Below, one piece after another: positions 7,850 to 17,295 of a stretch of DNA of 60,995 nucleotides. Both the position numbers and the translations under genes were made by a program. Source of the stretch: Prevotella sp. (GTDB lineage: Bacteria > Bacteroidota > Bacteroidia > Bacteroidales > Bacteroidaceae); the NCBI GenBank assembly GCA_003447235.1, contig DLZV01000021.1:1-60995 (forward strand), in the 5' to 3' direction. Each line of letters opens with the position of its first letter. Within the stretch, counting starts at the first letter, position 1. The notes below the pieces were generated by a model. It searched no databases. It was not told the DNA's origin and worked only from the letters and a program-made list of their open reading frames with translations.

Positions 7850-9163
7850 TTACTTCACGGGATTGTTCTCCGCAAAGATGGCCATACGCTCCTCGAGGGC
7901 AGCATACTGCTCGTCGCGAATGAAGGACGTGCAGACGCGGAGGCCCTCCTGTTCGCTACCAGTAGTGACAAGGCAGATGGCAGAGACTCCATAATACATG
8001 AGCTCGTGTGCCAACTCGCCACTCGTCATGCCCGGATAGCCGATCGTGAAATAGAATCCGTCGGCAATAGGCTGGTCGAGATCCTTGTCATAGACGATAT
8101 AGAAGTTATGACGCGTGAAAATCTCCTTCAACTTGTGAGCACGGTCGCCATAGATCTTGATCTCACTACGGAAGTCGAACTTGCCCTCGGCAGCAGCCTT
8201 CAGCATGGCGGCCATGGCATACTGGGCACTATGGCTCGTACCAGAGGAGAGCGCATAGAGCATACGCGTAGAGAAGACAGGGCCGAAAGGCAGTCCCTCG
8301 TAGCGCTCGGCCAGGTCGTGGTAGTGGCGATGGAAGAGCTTGTCGCTAATGCATGTCACGCCAATACGTTCGCCAGCATAGCTGAACGCCTTGGATCCGC
8401 TAATGAGCAGGATATAGTTGTCCGTATAGTTGGCTACCGACGGCTGGTAGGGCTTCTGGAAAGGACGGATGTCACGACGGAAGTCCATGGCGAAATAGGC
8501 CAGGTCCTCCATGATGATGCAGTCGTACTTCGTGGCCAAAGAGCCAATCGTGCGCAACTCGTCGTCCGTCATGCAAATCCACGAGGGGTTGTTGGGATTG
8601 GAATAGACGATGGCACAGATGTTGCCATTGGTAAGGTAGCTCTCCAGTTTCGGACCGAGCTTCTCGCCACGGAAGTTATAGACATCAAAGGTCTCATACT
8701 TCGTGCCCTGCACCTGAAGCTGCATCTTCTGCACGGGGAATCCCGGGTCGATGAAGAGGACGGTATCCTTCTTCTTGTCGGCCTGAGAGCAGGTGAGGAA
8801 GGAAGCGAACGTGCCCTGCATGGAACCGCAGACAGGCACGCAGCCCTCAGGATTGATATCGACGCCGATGAAGGCCTTGACAAACTCCGAGGCAGCCTCC
8901 TTCAGAGCGGGGAGACCCTGGATGTCGGGATAGCTGTGGGCGATACCGTCCTGCAGCGACTTGATCTGCGCGTCCACGCCTACCTGGGCGGCGGGAAGAC
9001 CGGGAATGCCCATCTCCATCTTGATGAACTCGACACCACTCTCCTTCTCGGCATGGGCAGCCACACCCTTCACCTCGCGGATCGTCGCCTTGGCGAAGTC
9101 CTGTATGCCATGCTCGCGGATGGTGTTGTCAATCAACTCCTTGTTGATGGGTGTCGGTCTCAT
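7850..9163 (-). CDS. PLP-dependent class I/II aminotransferase
   Basis: This 437-residue cytoplasmic enzyme has the aspartate-aminotransferase fold. Visible are the NPNNPSW motif for cofactor and substrate binding and the PLP lysine in LISGSKAFSYAGERIGV. Its start overlaps the stop of iorB by ATGA, and iorA lies upstream, so the three form one operon. The context suggests it converts aromatic (or similar) amino acids to 2-oxo acids that IorAB then decarboxylates to acyl-CoA. It could also run in reverse to make amino acids. Substrate specificity is an inference from the neighbours. Confidence 0.9.
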   Translation of the reverse strand: MRPTPINKELIDNTIREHGIQDFAKATIREVKGVAAHAEKESGVEFIKMEMGIPGLPAAQVGVDAQIKSLQDGIAHSYPDIQGLPALKEAASEFVKAFIGVDINPEGCVPVCGSMQGTFASFLTCSQADKKKDTVLFIDPGFPVQKMQLQVQGTKYETFDVYNFRGEKLGPKLESYLTNGNICAIVYSNPNNPSWICMTDDELRTIGSLATKYDCIIMEDLAYFAMDFRRDIRPFQKPYQPSVANYTDNYILLISGSKAFSYAGERIGVTCISDKLFHRHYHDLAERYEGLPFGPVFSTRMLYALSSGTSHSAQYAMAAMLKAAAEGKFDFRSEIKIYGDRAHKLKEIFTRHNFYIVYDKDLDQPIADGFYFTIGYPGMTSGELAHELMYYGVSAICLVTTGSEQEGLRVCTSFIRDEQYAALEERMAIFAENNPVK

Positions 9164-9732
9164 TTCTGCGCCTCCTTTCCCAGCTCAAGGGCCTTGAAGT
9201 TGTCCTCGATGACGCGCTCACCCTTGCGGCCGAAGATGACGCGGATGGCGTCCTTCAGCTTGTCAAACTCGATACCCAAAGCCTTCTGGGCAGCTCCGAG
9301 CAGGATCATATTGGCCGAGCGGGGAATGTTGTTCTCCTTGGCCACCTCCTCGATGTTGATGCGGATGACGTTGTCCAACTTGGCATAGTCGGCATCGATG
9401 ACGGCCATGTCAGGATAGTTGGGGATATTGACGAAAGGCGTGCTGGAGGTGATGATCCAGCCGCCCTTCTTCAGATAGGGCAGGTAGCGGAGGGCCTCCA
9501 TCGGCTCCATGGAGATGATGACGTCGGCCTGCCCCTTGGCGATGCGGTCGCTATTGATGGGGTCGGAGCTGAGACGGAGATTGCTCTGCACGTCGCCACC
9601 ACGCTGGGACATACCGTGCACCTCTGCCTGCTTGATATAAAGGTTCTCGTTCATGGCCGCCTGGCCGATGACCGTGGCGATGGAGAGGATACCTTGTCCA
9701 CCCACGCCACAAAGGATAATATCTGTCTTCAT
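9160..9732 (-). CDS. iorB: Indolepyruvate oxidoreductase subunit beta
   Basis: The 190-residue product is the gamma-domain partner of 2-oxoacid:ferredoxin oxidoreductases. It begins MKTDIILCGVGGQGILSIAT, the family hallmark, and carries QAEVHGMSQRGGDVQSNLR further on. With IorA it would decarboxylate arylpyruvates to aryl-acetyl-CoA and reduce ferredoxin in the cytoplasm. It lies 97 bp after iorA, with a hairpin in the spacer, and overlaps the aminotransferase start. Confidence 0.93.
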   Translation of the reverse strand: MKTDIILCGVGGQGILSIATVIGQAAMNENLYIKQAEVHGMSQRGGDVQSNLRLSSDPINSDRIAKGQADVIISMEPMEALRYLPYLKKGGWIITSSTPFVNIPNYPDMAVIDADYAKLDNVIRINIEEVAKENNIPRSANMILLGAAQKALGIEFDKLKDAIRVIFGRKGERVIEDNFKALELGKEAQK

Positions 9733-9773
9733 TGGTTTTGAATGCTATTTGGTTGTTGTTTGTCAGAAAGGGT

Positions 9774-9802
9774 CGCGGGACACTCTCAGGCGTCCGCGAC
9801 AC
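9774..9802 (-). other. Intercistronic hairpin between iorA and iorB
   Basis: GTCGCGGGAC pairs with GTCCGCGAC with one bulge. There is no clear T-run on the minus strand after it. It may stabilise or process the operon mRNA rather than end it. Confidence 0.55.
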
Positions 9803-9829
9803 CCCATAAAACCTGTTCTTCCTCCTCGC

Positions 9830-11455
9830 TTACTTCTGTTCGGCGGCCTTCTTGGCCTCGGCAGCCTTCTTCTGCTTGAGGTGACGCTGCAACGTGTTCA
9901 TGCACTCGCGGCGCGGGATGATGACGGAAGTGCCGTGATACTCGATCTCCTCGCGGATGGTCTTGGTGATCTCCGGCATGTTCTTCGGAAGCGGAGTGAC
10001 GACCTTCAGGTGGTCCTCGCTCACGCCCAGACCACGGCAGATAGCCTCAAACTTGTTGGTACCGGCACTATCCTGACCACCCGTCATGGCGGTCGTGAGG
10101 TTGTCGGAGAGGATCACGACGATGTCGGAGTTCTCGTTGACCGCGTCGAGCAAGCCCGTCATGCCGCTATGGGTGAACGTAGAGTCGCCGATGACAGCCA
10201 CGGCCGGCCATTGGCCAGCGTCGGCAGCACCCTTGGCCATGCCGATAGAGGCACCCATGTCCACGCAAGAGTGGATGGCCTTGAACGGGGGAAGGAAGCC
10301 GAGCGTGTAGCAGCCGATATCGCCAAAGACGCGGGCGTTGGGATACTCCTTCAAGACCTCGTTGAGGGCGGTATAGACGTCACGATGACCGCAACCCTTG
10401 CAGAACTGCGGCGGACGGCTGGCCAAGTCGGGGCACGGCTCATACTCCTCGCCAGAGGGCAGACCGAGGGCCTGCTTCAGCTCGTCGGGAGACAACTCAC
10501 CCGTGCGCGGCAGCTCGCCCGTGAGGCGACCCTTGATGACGGCATTGCCATCCATGACGCCACGCACCTGCTCCTCGATGAAGGGCTGGCCCTCCTCGAC
10601 GATCAGGACGGAGTCGCACTCGGCAGTCATGCGGCGCACCAACTCCTTCGGCAACGGATACTGAGAGACCTTCAGGACGGGATAGGGCACGCCATCGGGA
10701 TAGCACTCGTTGAGGTAGTTGAAAGCAATACCGCTCGTGATGATACCCAGCGAGTGGTCCTTGCCGTCGATATACTTATTGAACGGGCTCTCCACGGCAT
10801 CCTGCTCCAACTGAGCCTGCTGGCCTGTGACAACCACGTTGCGCTTGCGGGCAAAGGCGGGAAGCAACACCCAGTCGCTGGCCTTGGCCTCATAGTTCAG
10901 GGGGTTCTGCTCACGCGGCGTCTCCGTGATATTGACCACGGCACGTGAGTGGGCCATACGCGTAGTGACGCGCATCAGCACGGGCAGGTGCATCTTCTCC
11001 GAATAGTCGTAGGCCACGGCCATCATGTCGTAAGCCTCCTGCTGGTTGCTCGGCTCGAAAGTCGGGATCATGGCAAACTTGCCATAGAAACGCGTGTCCT
11101 GCTCGTCCTGTGAGGAGTGCATAGAGGGGTCGTCGGCCACCAAGATGACGATACCACCATTGGCGCCTGTGATGGCGGAGTTGACAAACGGGTCGGCAGC
11201 CACGTTCAAACCCACATGCTTCATGCAGACCAACGCACGCTTGCCCATATAAGACATACCCAGAGCCTGCTCCATAGCCGTCTTCTCGTTGGTTGCCCAA
11301 CGACGATGGACGTTGCGGTCCTTCGCAAGCTGAGAATTCTGGATGTACTCTGTGATCTCGGTAGAGGGAGTGCCTGGGTAGGCATAGACACCACTCAGTC
11401 CGGCATCCAATGCTCCTTGGGCGATAGCCTCGTCGCCTAAAAGTAGTTTTTTCAT
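9830..11455 (-). CDS. iorA: Indolepyruvate oxidoreductase subunit alpha, without C-terminal ferredoxin domain
   Basis: This 541-residue catalytic subunit has the N-terminal pyruvate-oxidoreductase domain (GVYAYPGTPSTEITEYI) and the TPP-binding region with GDIGCYTLGFLPP and VAVIGDSTFTHSGMTGL. A CKGCGHR motif sits before the TPP domain. Many IorA proteins continue into an 8Fe ferredoxin domain with CxxCxxCxxxCP motifs; here the chain ends in a Lys/Ala/Glu-rich tail with no such cysteines. Electrons must therefore reach an external carrier by another route. It is the first gene of the iorA-iorB-aminotransferase operon. Confidence 0.92.
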   Translation of the reverse strand: MKKLLLGDEAIAQGALDAGLSGVYAYPGTPSTEITEYIQNSQLAKDRNVHRRWATNEKTAMEQALGMSYMGKRALVCMKHVGLNVAADPFVNSAITGANGGIVILVADDPSMHSSQDEQDTRFYGKFAMIPTFEPSNQQEAYDMMAVAYDYSEKMHLPVLMRVTTRMAHSRAVVNITETPREQNPLNYEAKASDWVLLPAFARKRNVVVTGQQAQLEQDAVESPFNKYIDGKDHSLGIITSGIAFNYLNECYPDGVPYPVLKVSQYPLPKELVRRMTAECDSVLIVEEGQPFIEEQVRGVMDGNAVIKGRLTGELPRTGELSPDELKQALGLPSGEEYEPCPDLASRPPQFCKGCGHRDVYTALNEVLKEYPNARVFGDIGCYTLGFLPPFKAIHSCVDMGASIGMAKGAADAGQWPAVAVIGDSTFTHSGMTGLLDAVNENSDIVVILSDNLTTAMTGGQDSAGTNKFEAICRGLGVSEDHLKVVTPLPKNMPEITKTIREEIEYHGTSVIIPRRECMNTLQRHLKQKKAAEAKKAAEQK

Positions 11456-11499
11456 CTGATTTCGGTTTTTATAAATATTTAATTCTGTTCCTTACTAAA

Positions 11500-11542
11500 T
11501 TAGGAGAAGCCAGGCTCCGCAAGCGGGCCGACCTTCTCCTAA
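11500..11542 (-). terminator. Terminator after dipeptidyl peptidase IV gene
   Basis: TTAGGAGAAG at 11500-11509 pairs with CTTCTCCTAA at 11533-11542, with a GC-rich inner stem. It lies right after the DPP4 stop on the minus strand and before iorA. Confidence 0.75.
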
Positions 11543-11557
11543 TCTATATTCACTCGT

Positions 11558-13750
11558 TTAAAGATTCTCGCAGAACCACTCTGCTACCTGGCGCAGCAAA
11601 TGATTGCGGGTGTTGCCACCATAGATGCTGTGATTGCGGTTGGTATAAATGTTCTCCTTGAAGTCCTTGTCCGCCTGCACAAGTGCCTCGGAATACTCGA
11701 AGACATTCTGCGGATGGACGTTGTCGTCGGCCAAGCCGTGGCAGAGCAGCAGACGGCCGTGGAGGTTCTTGGCGCGTACCAACGGATTGAGCGCATAGCC
11801 CGTGGGGTTCTCCTGCGGCGTTCTCATGAAGCGCTCGGTATAGATGCTATCGTAGAAGCGCCAGTTGGTGGGCGGAGCGATCGACACGCCTGCCTTGAAG
11901 ACCGGACGGCCCTCGCTCATGCTCATCAGGGTGCAGAAGCCACCATAGCTCCATCCCCAGATGCCGATACGCGTGGCGTCGATGTAGTCCTGCTTGCCAA
12001 GCCAGATGGCTGCCTCCACCTGGTCCTTTGACTCCAGGTCGCCGATGTTCAGGTAGGTGCACTTCTCAAACTCGGCACCACGTCCGCCCGTTCCGCGACC
12101 ATCAACACTCACGATGATGTAACCCTTCTGGGTGAGGTAGTAGTCGAAGAGACCACCATTGCCCATCGAACCAATGCTCCAGCTGTCCGTCACCTGCTGG
12201 CTGCCGGGACCGCTATACTGGTGCATGATGACCGGGTATTTCTTGGTAGGATCGAAGTTGGCAGGCTTGATCATCCAGCCGTTGAGGGAGACACCCTCGG
12301 AAGTAGTGAAGGTGAAGAACTCCTTTTTGGTCGGCTCAAACTGTGCCAGATCCTGGGTGAGCTTGTCGTTGTTGAGCACCTCGCGAACCACCTTGCCCTT
12401 GCGGTCCATGATCGTATAGACGTAGGGGTGGTTGGCATCGCTCCAGCAGTTGAGGAAGTAGCGGTAGTCGCCCGAGAAGGTGGCGTCGTTCCATCCTTCC
12501 GTGCCCGCGAGGGCGGTCACGCGGCCCTTCTTGTCGGCCACGTAGATCTCGCGCTGCATGGGCGAGCGGCGAGCAGCCTGGAAGTAAGTGTTGCCCGTGG
12601 CGGCATCATAACCGTAGATGGCCGTCACGTCGTAGTCACCCTTCTCGATCTGGCGCAGGAGTTTTCCCTCTTTATTATAAAGGTAGAGGTGCAGATAGCC
12701 GTCGCGGTCGGAAGGCACGAGGATGTAGTCCTTCATGATGGCAATATCGCCCATGGCCTCGCCCTTGACATACTTCTCCACGCTCTCCTCCAGCAAGAGG
12801 CTCGTCTCGCCCGTCGTGGTGTTGGCGTTGTAGAGTCGGAGACAGTCCTGGTGGCGGTTCATCGTGTAGAGGATGATGCGGCCTGCGTCGGCCGTCGTCT
12901 TGATGCGGGGGATGTATCCATCAGCATCCAGCGGCAGGTTGTACTGCTTCGTGCTACCATTGTCGAGGTTATAGACCCAAGCCGTGACCTTGGAGTTGTC
13001 CTCGCCCGGCTTCGGATACTTATAGCTATACTCGCCCGGATAGACCTTATACTGCTCGTTGGTCGGATACATGCCGGCAAATATCTGGAGCGAATAGGTC
13101 TTCACCCCACTCTCGTCGTAGCGGATCCAGCTCAGCGTGCGGCTGTCTGCGCTCCATGCGATGGCGTTGTTGAATCCAAACTCCTCCTCGTTCACCCAGT
13201 CGGGGATACCGTTGATGACCTCGTTGAACTTGCCGTCGGTCGTGACCTGGCGCTCCGTCGTGCCATCGGTAATGAAGATGTTGTTCTTTCTCACGAAGGC
13301 GATCTTCTTACCATCAGGCGAGAAGGTCGGGATCTGCTGGGCTCCGTTCTTCGAGAGCTTGCGAAGCTCCTTGCTCTGGATGTCATAGACATAGAAGTCG
13401 GCAGTATAGGAGCGACGGTAGATAGCCCGGTAGTTGGTCTCGATGAGCAGATGCTGTCCGTCGTCGGCCATCTGATAGCCGTCAAAGCTCTTGATCTGTT
13501 CGCCCTTCGTATCGTCGAGATCGAAGAGCACACCCGTCTCCTGACCTGTGACGAAGGAGTATCTCACCACCTTCTTGCGGTCGGCAGAGATTTGTGCATA
13601 CTCGGAAGTACCCTTGATTGGACGCACGCCAGAGATTCTCTTGGCGACGTACTTCCAGCCCGTGACATCTTTCAACGAAAGAGGCTCCCCGGCAAGCACC
13701 TGTACTGCTGTCGAGAGCAAGAGAGCACACGCGATAAAAATGCTTTTCAT
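11558..13750 (-). CDS. Dipeptidyl peptidase IV (S9B family)
   Basis: This exported serine peptidase removes X-Pro and X-Ala dipeptides from the N-terminus of peptides, probably in the periplasm. The 730-residue protein has a signal peptide (ending near VLAGE), an eight-bladed propeller domain with the DWVNEEEF motif that contacts the substrate N-terminus, and a C-terminal alpha/beta-hydrolase domain. The catalytic triad is readable as S601 in GWSYGG, an aspartate near 675 in LADDNVH and H707 in NHSIYGG. A full promoter lies about 130 bp upstream and a strong terminator follows, so it is a single-gene unit. It fits an organism that feeds on peptides. Confidence 0.95.
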   Translation of the reverse strand: MKSIFIACALLLSTAVQVLAGEPLSLKDVTGWKYVAKRISGVRPIKGTSEYAQISADRKKVVRYSFVTGQETGVLFDLDDTKGEQIKSFDGYQMADDGQHLLIETNYRAIYRRSYTADFYVYDIQSKELRKLSKNGAQQIPTFSPDGKKIAFVRKNNIFITDGTTERQVTTDGKFNEVINGIPDWVNEEEFGFNNAIAWSADSRTLSWIRYDESGVKTYSLQIFAGMYPTNEQYKVYPGEYSYKYPKPGEDNSKVTAWVYNLDNGSTKQYNLPLDADGYIPRIKTTADAGRIILYTMNRHQDCLRLYNANTTTGETSLLLEESVEKYVKGEAMGDIAIMKDYILVPSDRDGYLHLYLYNKEGKLLRQIEKGDYDVTAIYGYDAATGNTYFQAARRSPMQREIYVADKKGRVTALAGTEGWNDATFSGDYRYFLNCWSDANHPYVYTIMDRKGKVVREVLNNDKLTQDLAQFEPTKKEFFTFTTSEGVSLNGWMIKPANFDPTKKYPVIMHQYSGPGSQQVTDSWSIGSMGNGGLFDYYLTQKGYIIVSVDGRGTGGRGAEFEKCTYLNIGDLESKDQVEAAIWLGKQDYIDATRIGIWGWSYGGFCTLMSMSEGRPVFKAGVSIAPPTNWRFYDSIYTERFMRTPQENPTGYALNPLVRAKNLHGRLLLCHGLADDNVHPQNVFEYSEALVQADKDFKENIYTNRNHSIYGGNTRNHLLRQVAEWFCENL

Positions 13751-13880
13751 CTTGTTCTATAAATCTGTTCGAGTTTGGGTGGAGGCTTTCCGGCCTACCA
13801 CTTGTTCATATTTTCTTTCCCGTGATGGATTTCGTTTTGCCACCAGTTCCCGACAAAGCGGGGCCTTTAGTTATTTTCCG

Positions 13881-13912
13881 CAAAGGTAGGGATAATTATC
13901 TAAACTTGCAAA
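13881..13912 (-). promoter_or_regulatory. Promoter for dipeptidyl peptidase IV gene
   Basis: On the minus strand TTTG (13912-13909) is followed after 20 bp by TACCTTTG (13888-13881), an exact match to the Bacteroidetes consensus. The leader would be about 125 nt long. Confidence 0.85.
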
Positions 13913-14015
13913 ATATTTAGGAAATATTAGCGCAAGCCGCTATATGGTAACGAGCACACCTTGAGCCCAAACCATGTATCATGGGTCGAAAGCTCGTCAA
14001 AAGAGGGAGAAACGA

Positions 14016-14828
14016 CTATTTGCCGACCTTAAACCGACTGAAATCAGTCATTTCGATCAGCTCCAAATAGGACGAATGGGGATGATGGCGCATATAGTGC
14101 TCGATGGCGCAGACATACTTCGTCTTGTAGAAGCGGGTGCCCATCAGCTGGTTGACCACCCATTGGAGCTTGGCCATGTGGAGGTCGCGCTCGATCTGCG
14201 GGCGCATCTCAAACTTGTCGATCTGAAACTCGCTCAGCAAGAAGAAGGTGAGGCAGTCTGGCAGGATGTTCTGGCGGTTCATCTGGCGGCGTTGCTGCTC
14301 CGAGTAGTAGCGCTTATAGACCGGGTAGTTCTCACCCAGATACTTGTCGAGCGAGATACCGATCATGCCGTTGCCCACAACCACGCTTTGGTCCAAAGCA
14401 GAGATCTGCGTATAGATGCGGGGCACACGGATATCAGGGAATGCCTTCTTGAGTCGCGTGAAAGCGTGGCTGAAACCCGTATTCAAATCGTCGATATCGG
14501 CATACTCGGCCTCCACGTCGGCAATGATACTCTGCAGGATCGTGTCCTGGTAGAACTTGAGCAACTTTGAATTGATGCTGGGGTCTGTGGCGTCGCCCAC
14601 CTTCACGACATCCTCGATGAGCGTGCGCGTCTCGATAGGATACTCCGTGTTCATCTCCTGCAATGCCGAGAAGTCGCCCGTGGTGAGGTAGCGATACTCC
14701 AACTGGTCGTAGCGCGCGATGCTCACCAAGGGTTGCGTAGCAGCAGAGTCCTCGGGCATCAGCTTAAACTGACACCCGACACACGCTACCAGCAGCGACA
14801 TCATTATATAAACTATTTTCTTAGACAA
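14016..14828 (-). CDS. GldB-like lipoprotein
   Basis: The 270-residue product starts with a lipoprotein signal (MSLLVACVGC, lipid-modified Cys at 16 or 19). It resembles the gliding-motility lipoprotein GldB family through blocks such as FSHAFTRLKKAFPDIRVP, VVGNGMIGISLDKYLGENY and the AKLQWVVNQLMG segment. GldB in flavobacteria is needed for gliding and type IX secretion, but homologues also occur in non-gliding gut and oral Bacteroidetes, where the role is unclear. It is a single-gene unit with its own promoter. Confidence 0.8.
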   Translation of the reverse strand: MSKKIVYIMMSLLVACVGCQFKLMPEDSAATQPLVSIARYDQLEYRYLTTGDFSALQEMNTEYPIETRTLIEDVVKVGDATDPSINSKLLKFYQDTILQSIIADVEAEYADIDDLNTGFSHAFTRLKKAFPDIRVPRIYTQISALDQSVVVGNGMIGISLDKYLGENYPVYKRYYSEQQRRQMNRQNILPDCLTFFLLSEFQIDKFEMRPQIERDLHMAKLQWVVNQLMGTRFYKTKYVCAIEHYMRHHPHSSYLELIEMTDFSRFKVGK

Positions 14829-14863
14829 TGCAATTTCCTTTCTTCAACACCTATATAACGCTG

Positions 14864-14895
14864 CAAATGTACTAAAAATTATTTAGACCGCCAAA
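14864..14895 (-). promoter_or_regulatory. Promoter for GldB-like gene
   Basis: On the minus strand TTTG (14895-14892), a 20-bp gap and TACATTTG (14871-14864) match the consensus fully. The start codon follows 35 bp later. Confidence 0.85.
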
Positions 14896-14924
14896 TATTA
14901 CGCTAAAATATGTTTAATTTCCCT

Positions 14925-15060
14925 TATTTTTGCAATTCAAAAGGGATATAGGGGTGATCGAGGGCAGACAAAAGGGCCTCACCAGACGATCCGCGATCCA
15001 TACCAAGGCAGACGCAGCCACGGGACCAGTTTCCTCCTTCCTGGTCCCCAAATCGTCTCC
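14925..15060 (+). other. Possible structured RNA upstream of GH92 gene
   Basis: A -7-like box TATTTTTG lies at 14925-14932. Downstream, GGGACCAG (15022-15029) pairs with CTGGTCCC (15041-15048), enclosed by AGACGAT (14984-14990) and ATCGTCT (15052-15058). The GH92 gene has its own -7 box after this block, so the structure may be a separate short transcript or an upstream leader. No known RNA family was recognised. The rest of the 14829-15144 gap is promoter sequence. Confidence 0.35.
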
Positions 15061-15108
15061 CATGCGCATTTTCTCCTTATTATAGTAGGTATTTGAATAT
15101 CTTTTTCG

Positions 15109-15116
15109 TACTTTTG
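15109..15116 (+). promoter_or_regulatory. -7 box for the GH92-MFS-GH130 cluster
   Basis: TACTTTTG matches TAnnTTTG and lies 28 bp before the GH92 start. A TTTG occurs upstream at 15092 but only 13 bp away, so the -33 box is weak or absent, as at regulated promoters. Confidence 0.55.
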
Positions 15117-15144
15117 CAAACAGTAAACAATTACCTACACAAAT

Positions 15145-17295
15145 ATGAAACTTCTACGATTAGCAGTATTCTGGCTTTGTGCTACCTGCTCCCTGGTCGC
15201 CATGGGGCAGCGATACACGCAGTATGTCAATCCGCTGATAGGCACGGGCGGCCACGGCCACGTGTTCCTGGGTGCCAATGTTCCCTTCGGCTATGTGCAG
15301 TTGGGCCCTACCGAGCCCACCCGGGGATGGGACTGGTGCTCGGGCTACCATGCCAGCGACACCATCATCGTTGGCTTCGGCCACCAGCACCTCTCGGGCA
15401 CGGGTATCGGCGAACTGGGCGACGTGGCCTTCCTGCCCGTGAGCTGCTGCAAGCAGACCGAGGTGAAGTTTGCTCACGAGAGCGAGAATGTTGCCCCGGG
15501 CTACTATAGCGTGAAACTCAAAGATCCCAACGTGCTGGTGGAACTGACCGCCACGCAACGGGCGGGATTCCAGCGCTACACCACGGGAGCCAACGTGCGA
15601 CGGGGCATGGTGCGCCTCGACCTTCACCAGGGCATCGGATGGGACAAGATGTCGAAGGCCAAGTATCGCCAGGTCGATGACCGCACGGTCTGTGGCTACC
15701 GCGAATCGACTGGATGGGCGCGCCACCAATACACGTTCTTCTATGCGGAGTTCAACAAGCCCATCAAACTGAAGCGCGACCAAGACTCGATCGTCGTCTT
15801 CACCTATGAGCCCGACAGCACGCCATTGCTCATCAAGACGGGTCTCTCGGCCGTGAGCGAGGACAACGCCCGCGAGAACCTCCACAAGGAGATACCGGGT
15901 TGGGACTTCAATGCCGTCGTTCGCCAGGCCGACGAGGCTTGGGAGAAACAGCTCTCCCGCGTGCAGATCAAGACTGACGACGAGGATGCGCGCACGATAT
16001 TCTATACCGCGCTCTACCATACGATGACTGCCCCGTCCGTCTTCTGCGACGTCAACGGCCAGTACCGTGGCGCCGACCTGCAGGTACACGAGGGCCAATT
16101 CACCAACTATACTACCTTCTCGCTTTGGGACACCTACCGTGCGGCCCATCCCTTGATGACCATCCTGCATCCCGAGATGCTTGCCGACATAGGCGAGACC
16201 TTCGTCAACATCTACCAGCAGCAAGGCAAGCTCCCCGTGTGGCACCTCATGGGCAATGAGACCAACTGCATGATTGGCAACCCTGGCGTGCCCGTGCTCG
16301 CCGACCTCGTCCTCAAGGGCTTTATTGCTGACAAGCGAGGGGCCTACGAGGCGATGAAGGCATCGGCCATGCTCGACGAGCGTGGAATGGCGTCGCTGAA
16401 GCGCAACAACTACGTCGCCTTCGACGAGGACCCGGAGAACGAGACGGTTGCCAAGACACTCGAATATGCGCTTGCCGACGCTTGTATCGCCCAGGTGGCA
16501 AAGTCGCTGGGCGAGAAGAAGGACTACAAGTACTTCCTCCATCGCAGCCAGTCGTACCGCAACGTCTTCGACAAGCGGGTGGGCTTCATGCGCGGCCGCG
16601 ACTCGAAGGGCAACTGGCGCGAGCCGTTCAATCCCTTCCATGCTGTCCATCGCATGGACGACTATACCGAGGGCAACGCTTGGCAATACACATGGCTCGT
16701 GCCCCACGACGTGCACGGACTGATCGACTGCTTTGGCGGCGAGAAGCCCTTCGTCACCAAACTCGACTCGCTCTTCTTCGTCACGGGCGACATGGGTGCG
16801 GAGGCTTCCCCCGACATCTCGGGCCTCATCGGGCAGTATGCCCACGGCAACGAGCCGAGCCACCACGTCCTCTATATGTACAACTATGCGGGTGAGCCCT
16901 GGAAGGGACAAAAGCTCATCCGCCAGGTCTTCGACGAGATGTACAAGAATGCCGAGGACGGACTCTCGGGCAATGAGGACGTAGGCCAGATGTCGGCCTG
17001 GTACGTCACCTCTACGCTTGGCCTCTACCAGGTGGAGCCGGCCGGAGGCAAGTATGTCTTCGGATCGCCGCTCTTCGACGAGGCGACCGTGCAGCTCCCC
17101 GAGGGCAAGACCTTCACGGTAAAGGCGCTCGACAACTCGCCCGAGAACGTGTATGTGCAGAGCGTGCGCTGGAACGGCAAGCCCTACACGAAGTCCTACC
17201 TATATTATAAGGACATCATGGGCGGCGGCACCCTGGAGTTCACCATGGGTCCGAACCCCTCGAAGTTTGGAACAGCTAAGAAGGACAGACCATGA
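15145..17295 (+). CDS. GH92 family alpha-mannosidase
   Basis: GH92 enzymes are calcium-dependent exo-alpha-mannosidases that trim mannose from N-glycans and mannans. The 716-residue protein has a signal peptide (ending near AMGQ), the N-terminal beta-sandwich with VNPLIGTGGHGHVFLGA and GFGHQHLSGTG, and an (alpha/alpha)6 barrel. Near the C-terminus are TEGNAWQYTWLVPHD and the catalytic-region block NEDVGQMSAWYV. It is not lipidated by motif, so it is probably periplasmic. Its stop overlaps the MFS start by ATGA, and a GH130 phosphorylase follows. This gene set is known from Bacteroides for processing high-mannose N-glycans. Confidence 0.95.
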   Translation: MKLLRLAVFWLCATCSLVAMGQRYTQYVNPLIGTGGHGHVFLGANVPFGYVQLGPTEPTRGWDWCSGYHASDTIIVGFGHQHLSGTGIGELGDVAFLPVSCCKQTEVKFAHESENVAPGYYSVKLKDPNVLVELTATQRAGFQRYTTGANVRRGMVRLDLHQGIGWDKMSKAKYRQVDDRTVCGYRESTGWARHQYTFFYAEFNKPIKLKRDQDSIVVFTYEPDSTPLLIKTGLSAVSEDNARENLHKEIPGWDFNAVVRQADEAWEKQLSRVQIKTDDEDARTIFYTALYHTMTAPSVFCDVNGQYRGADLQVHEGQFTNYTTFSLWDTYRAAHPLMTILHPEMLADIGETFVNIYQQQGKLPVWHLMGNETNCMIGNPGVPVLADLVLKGFIADKRGAYEAMKASAMLDERGMASLKRNNYVAFDEDPENETVAKTLEYALADACIAQVAKSLGEKKDYKYFLHRSQSYRNVFDKRVGFMRGRDSKGNWREPFNPFHAVHRMDDYTEGNAWQYTWLVPHDVHGLIDCFGGEKPFVTKLDSLFFVTGDMGAEASPDISGLIGQYAHGNEPSHHVLYMYNYAGEPWKGQKLIRQVFDEMYKNAEDGLSGNEDVGQMSAWYVTSTLGLYQVEPAGGKYVFGSPLFDEATVQLPEGKTFTVKALDNSPENVYVQSVRWNGKPYTKSYLYYKDIMGGGTLEFTMGPNPSKFGTAKKDRP

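Noticed and set aside
7835..9388. 517-codon open frame on the plus strand over the aminotransferase and iorB genes
   Set aside because: It spans two clear minus-strand genes and their overlap, and the product has no recognisable domain.
12221..13762. 513-codon open frame opposite the dipeptidyl peptidase gene
   Set aside because: Composition is that of an antisense shadow; the peptidase on the other strand has an intact catalytic triad.
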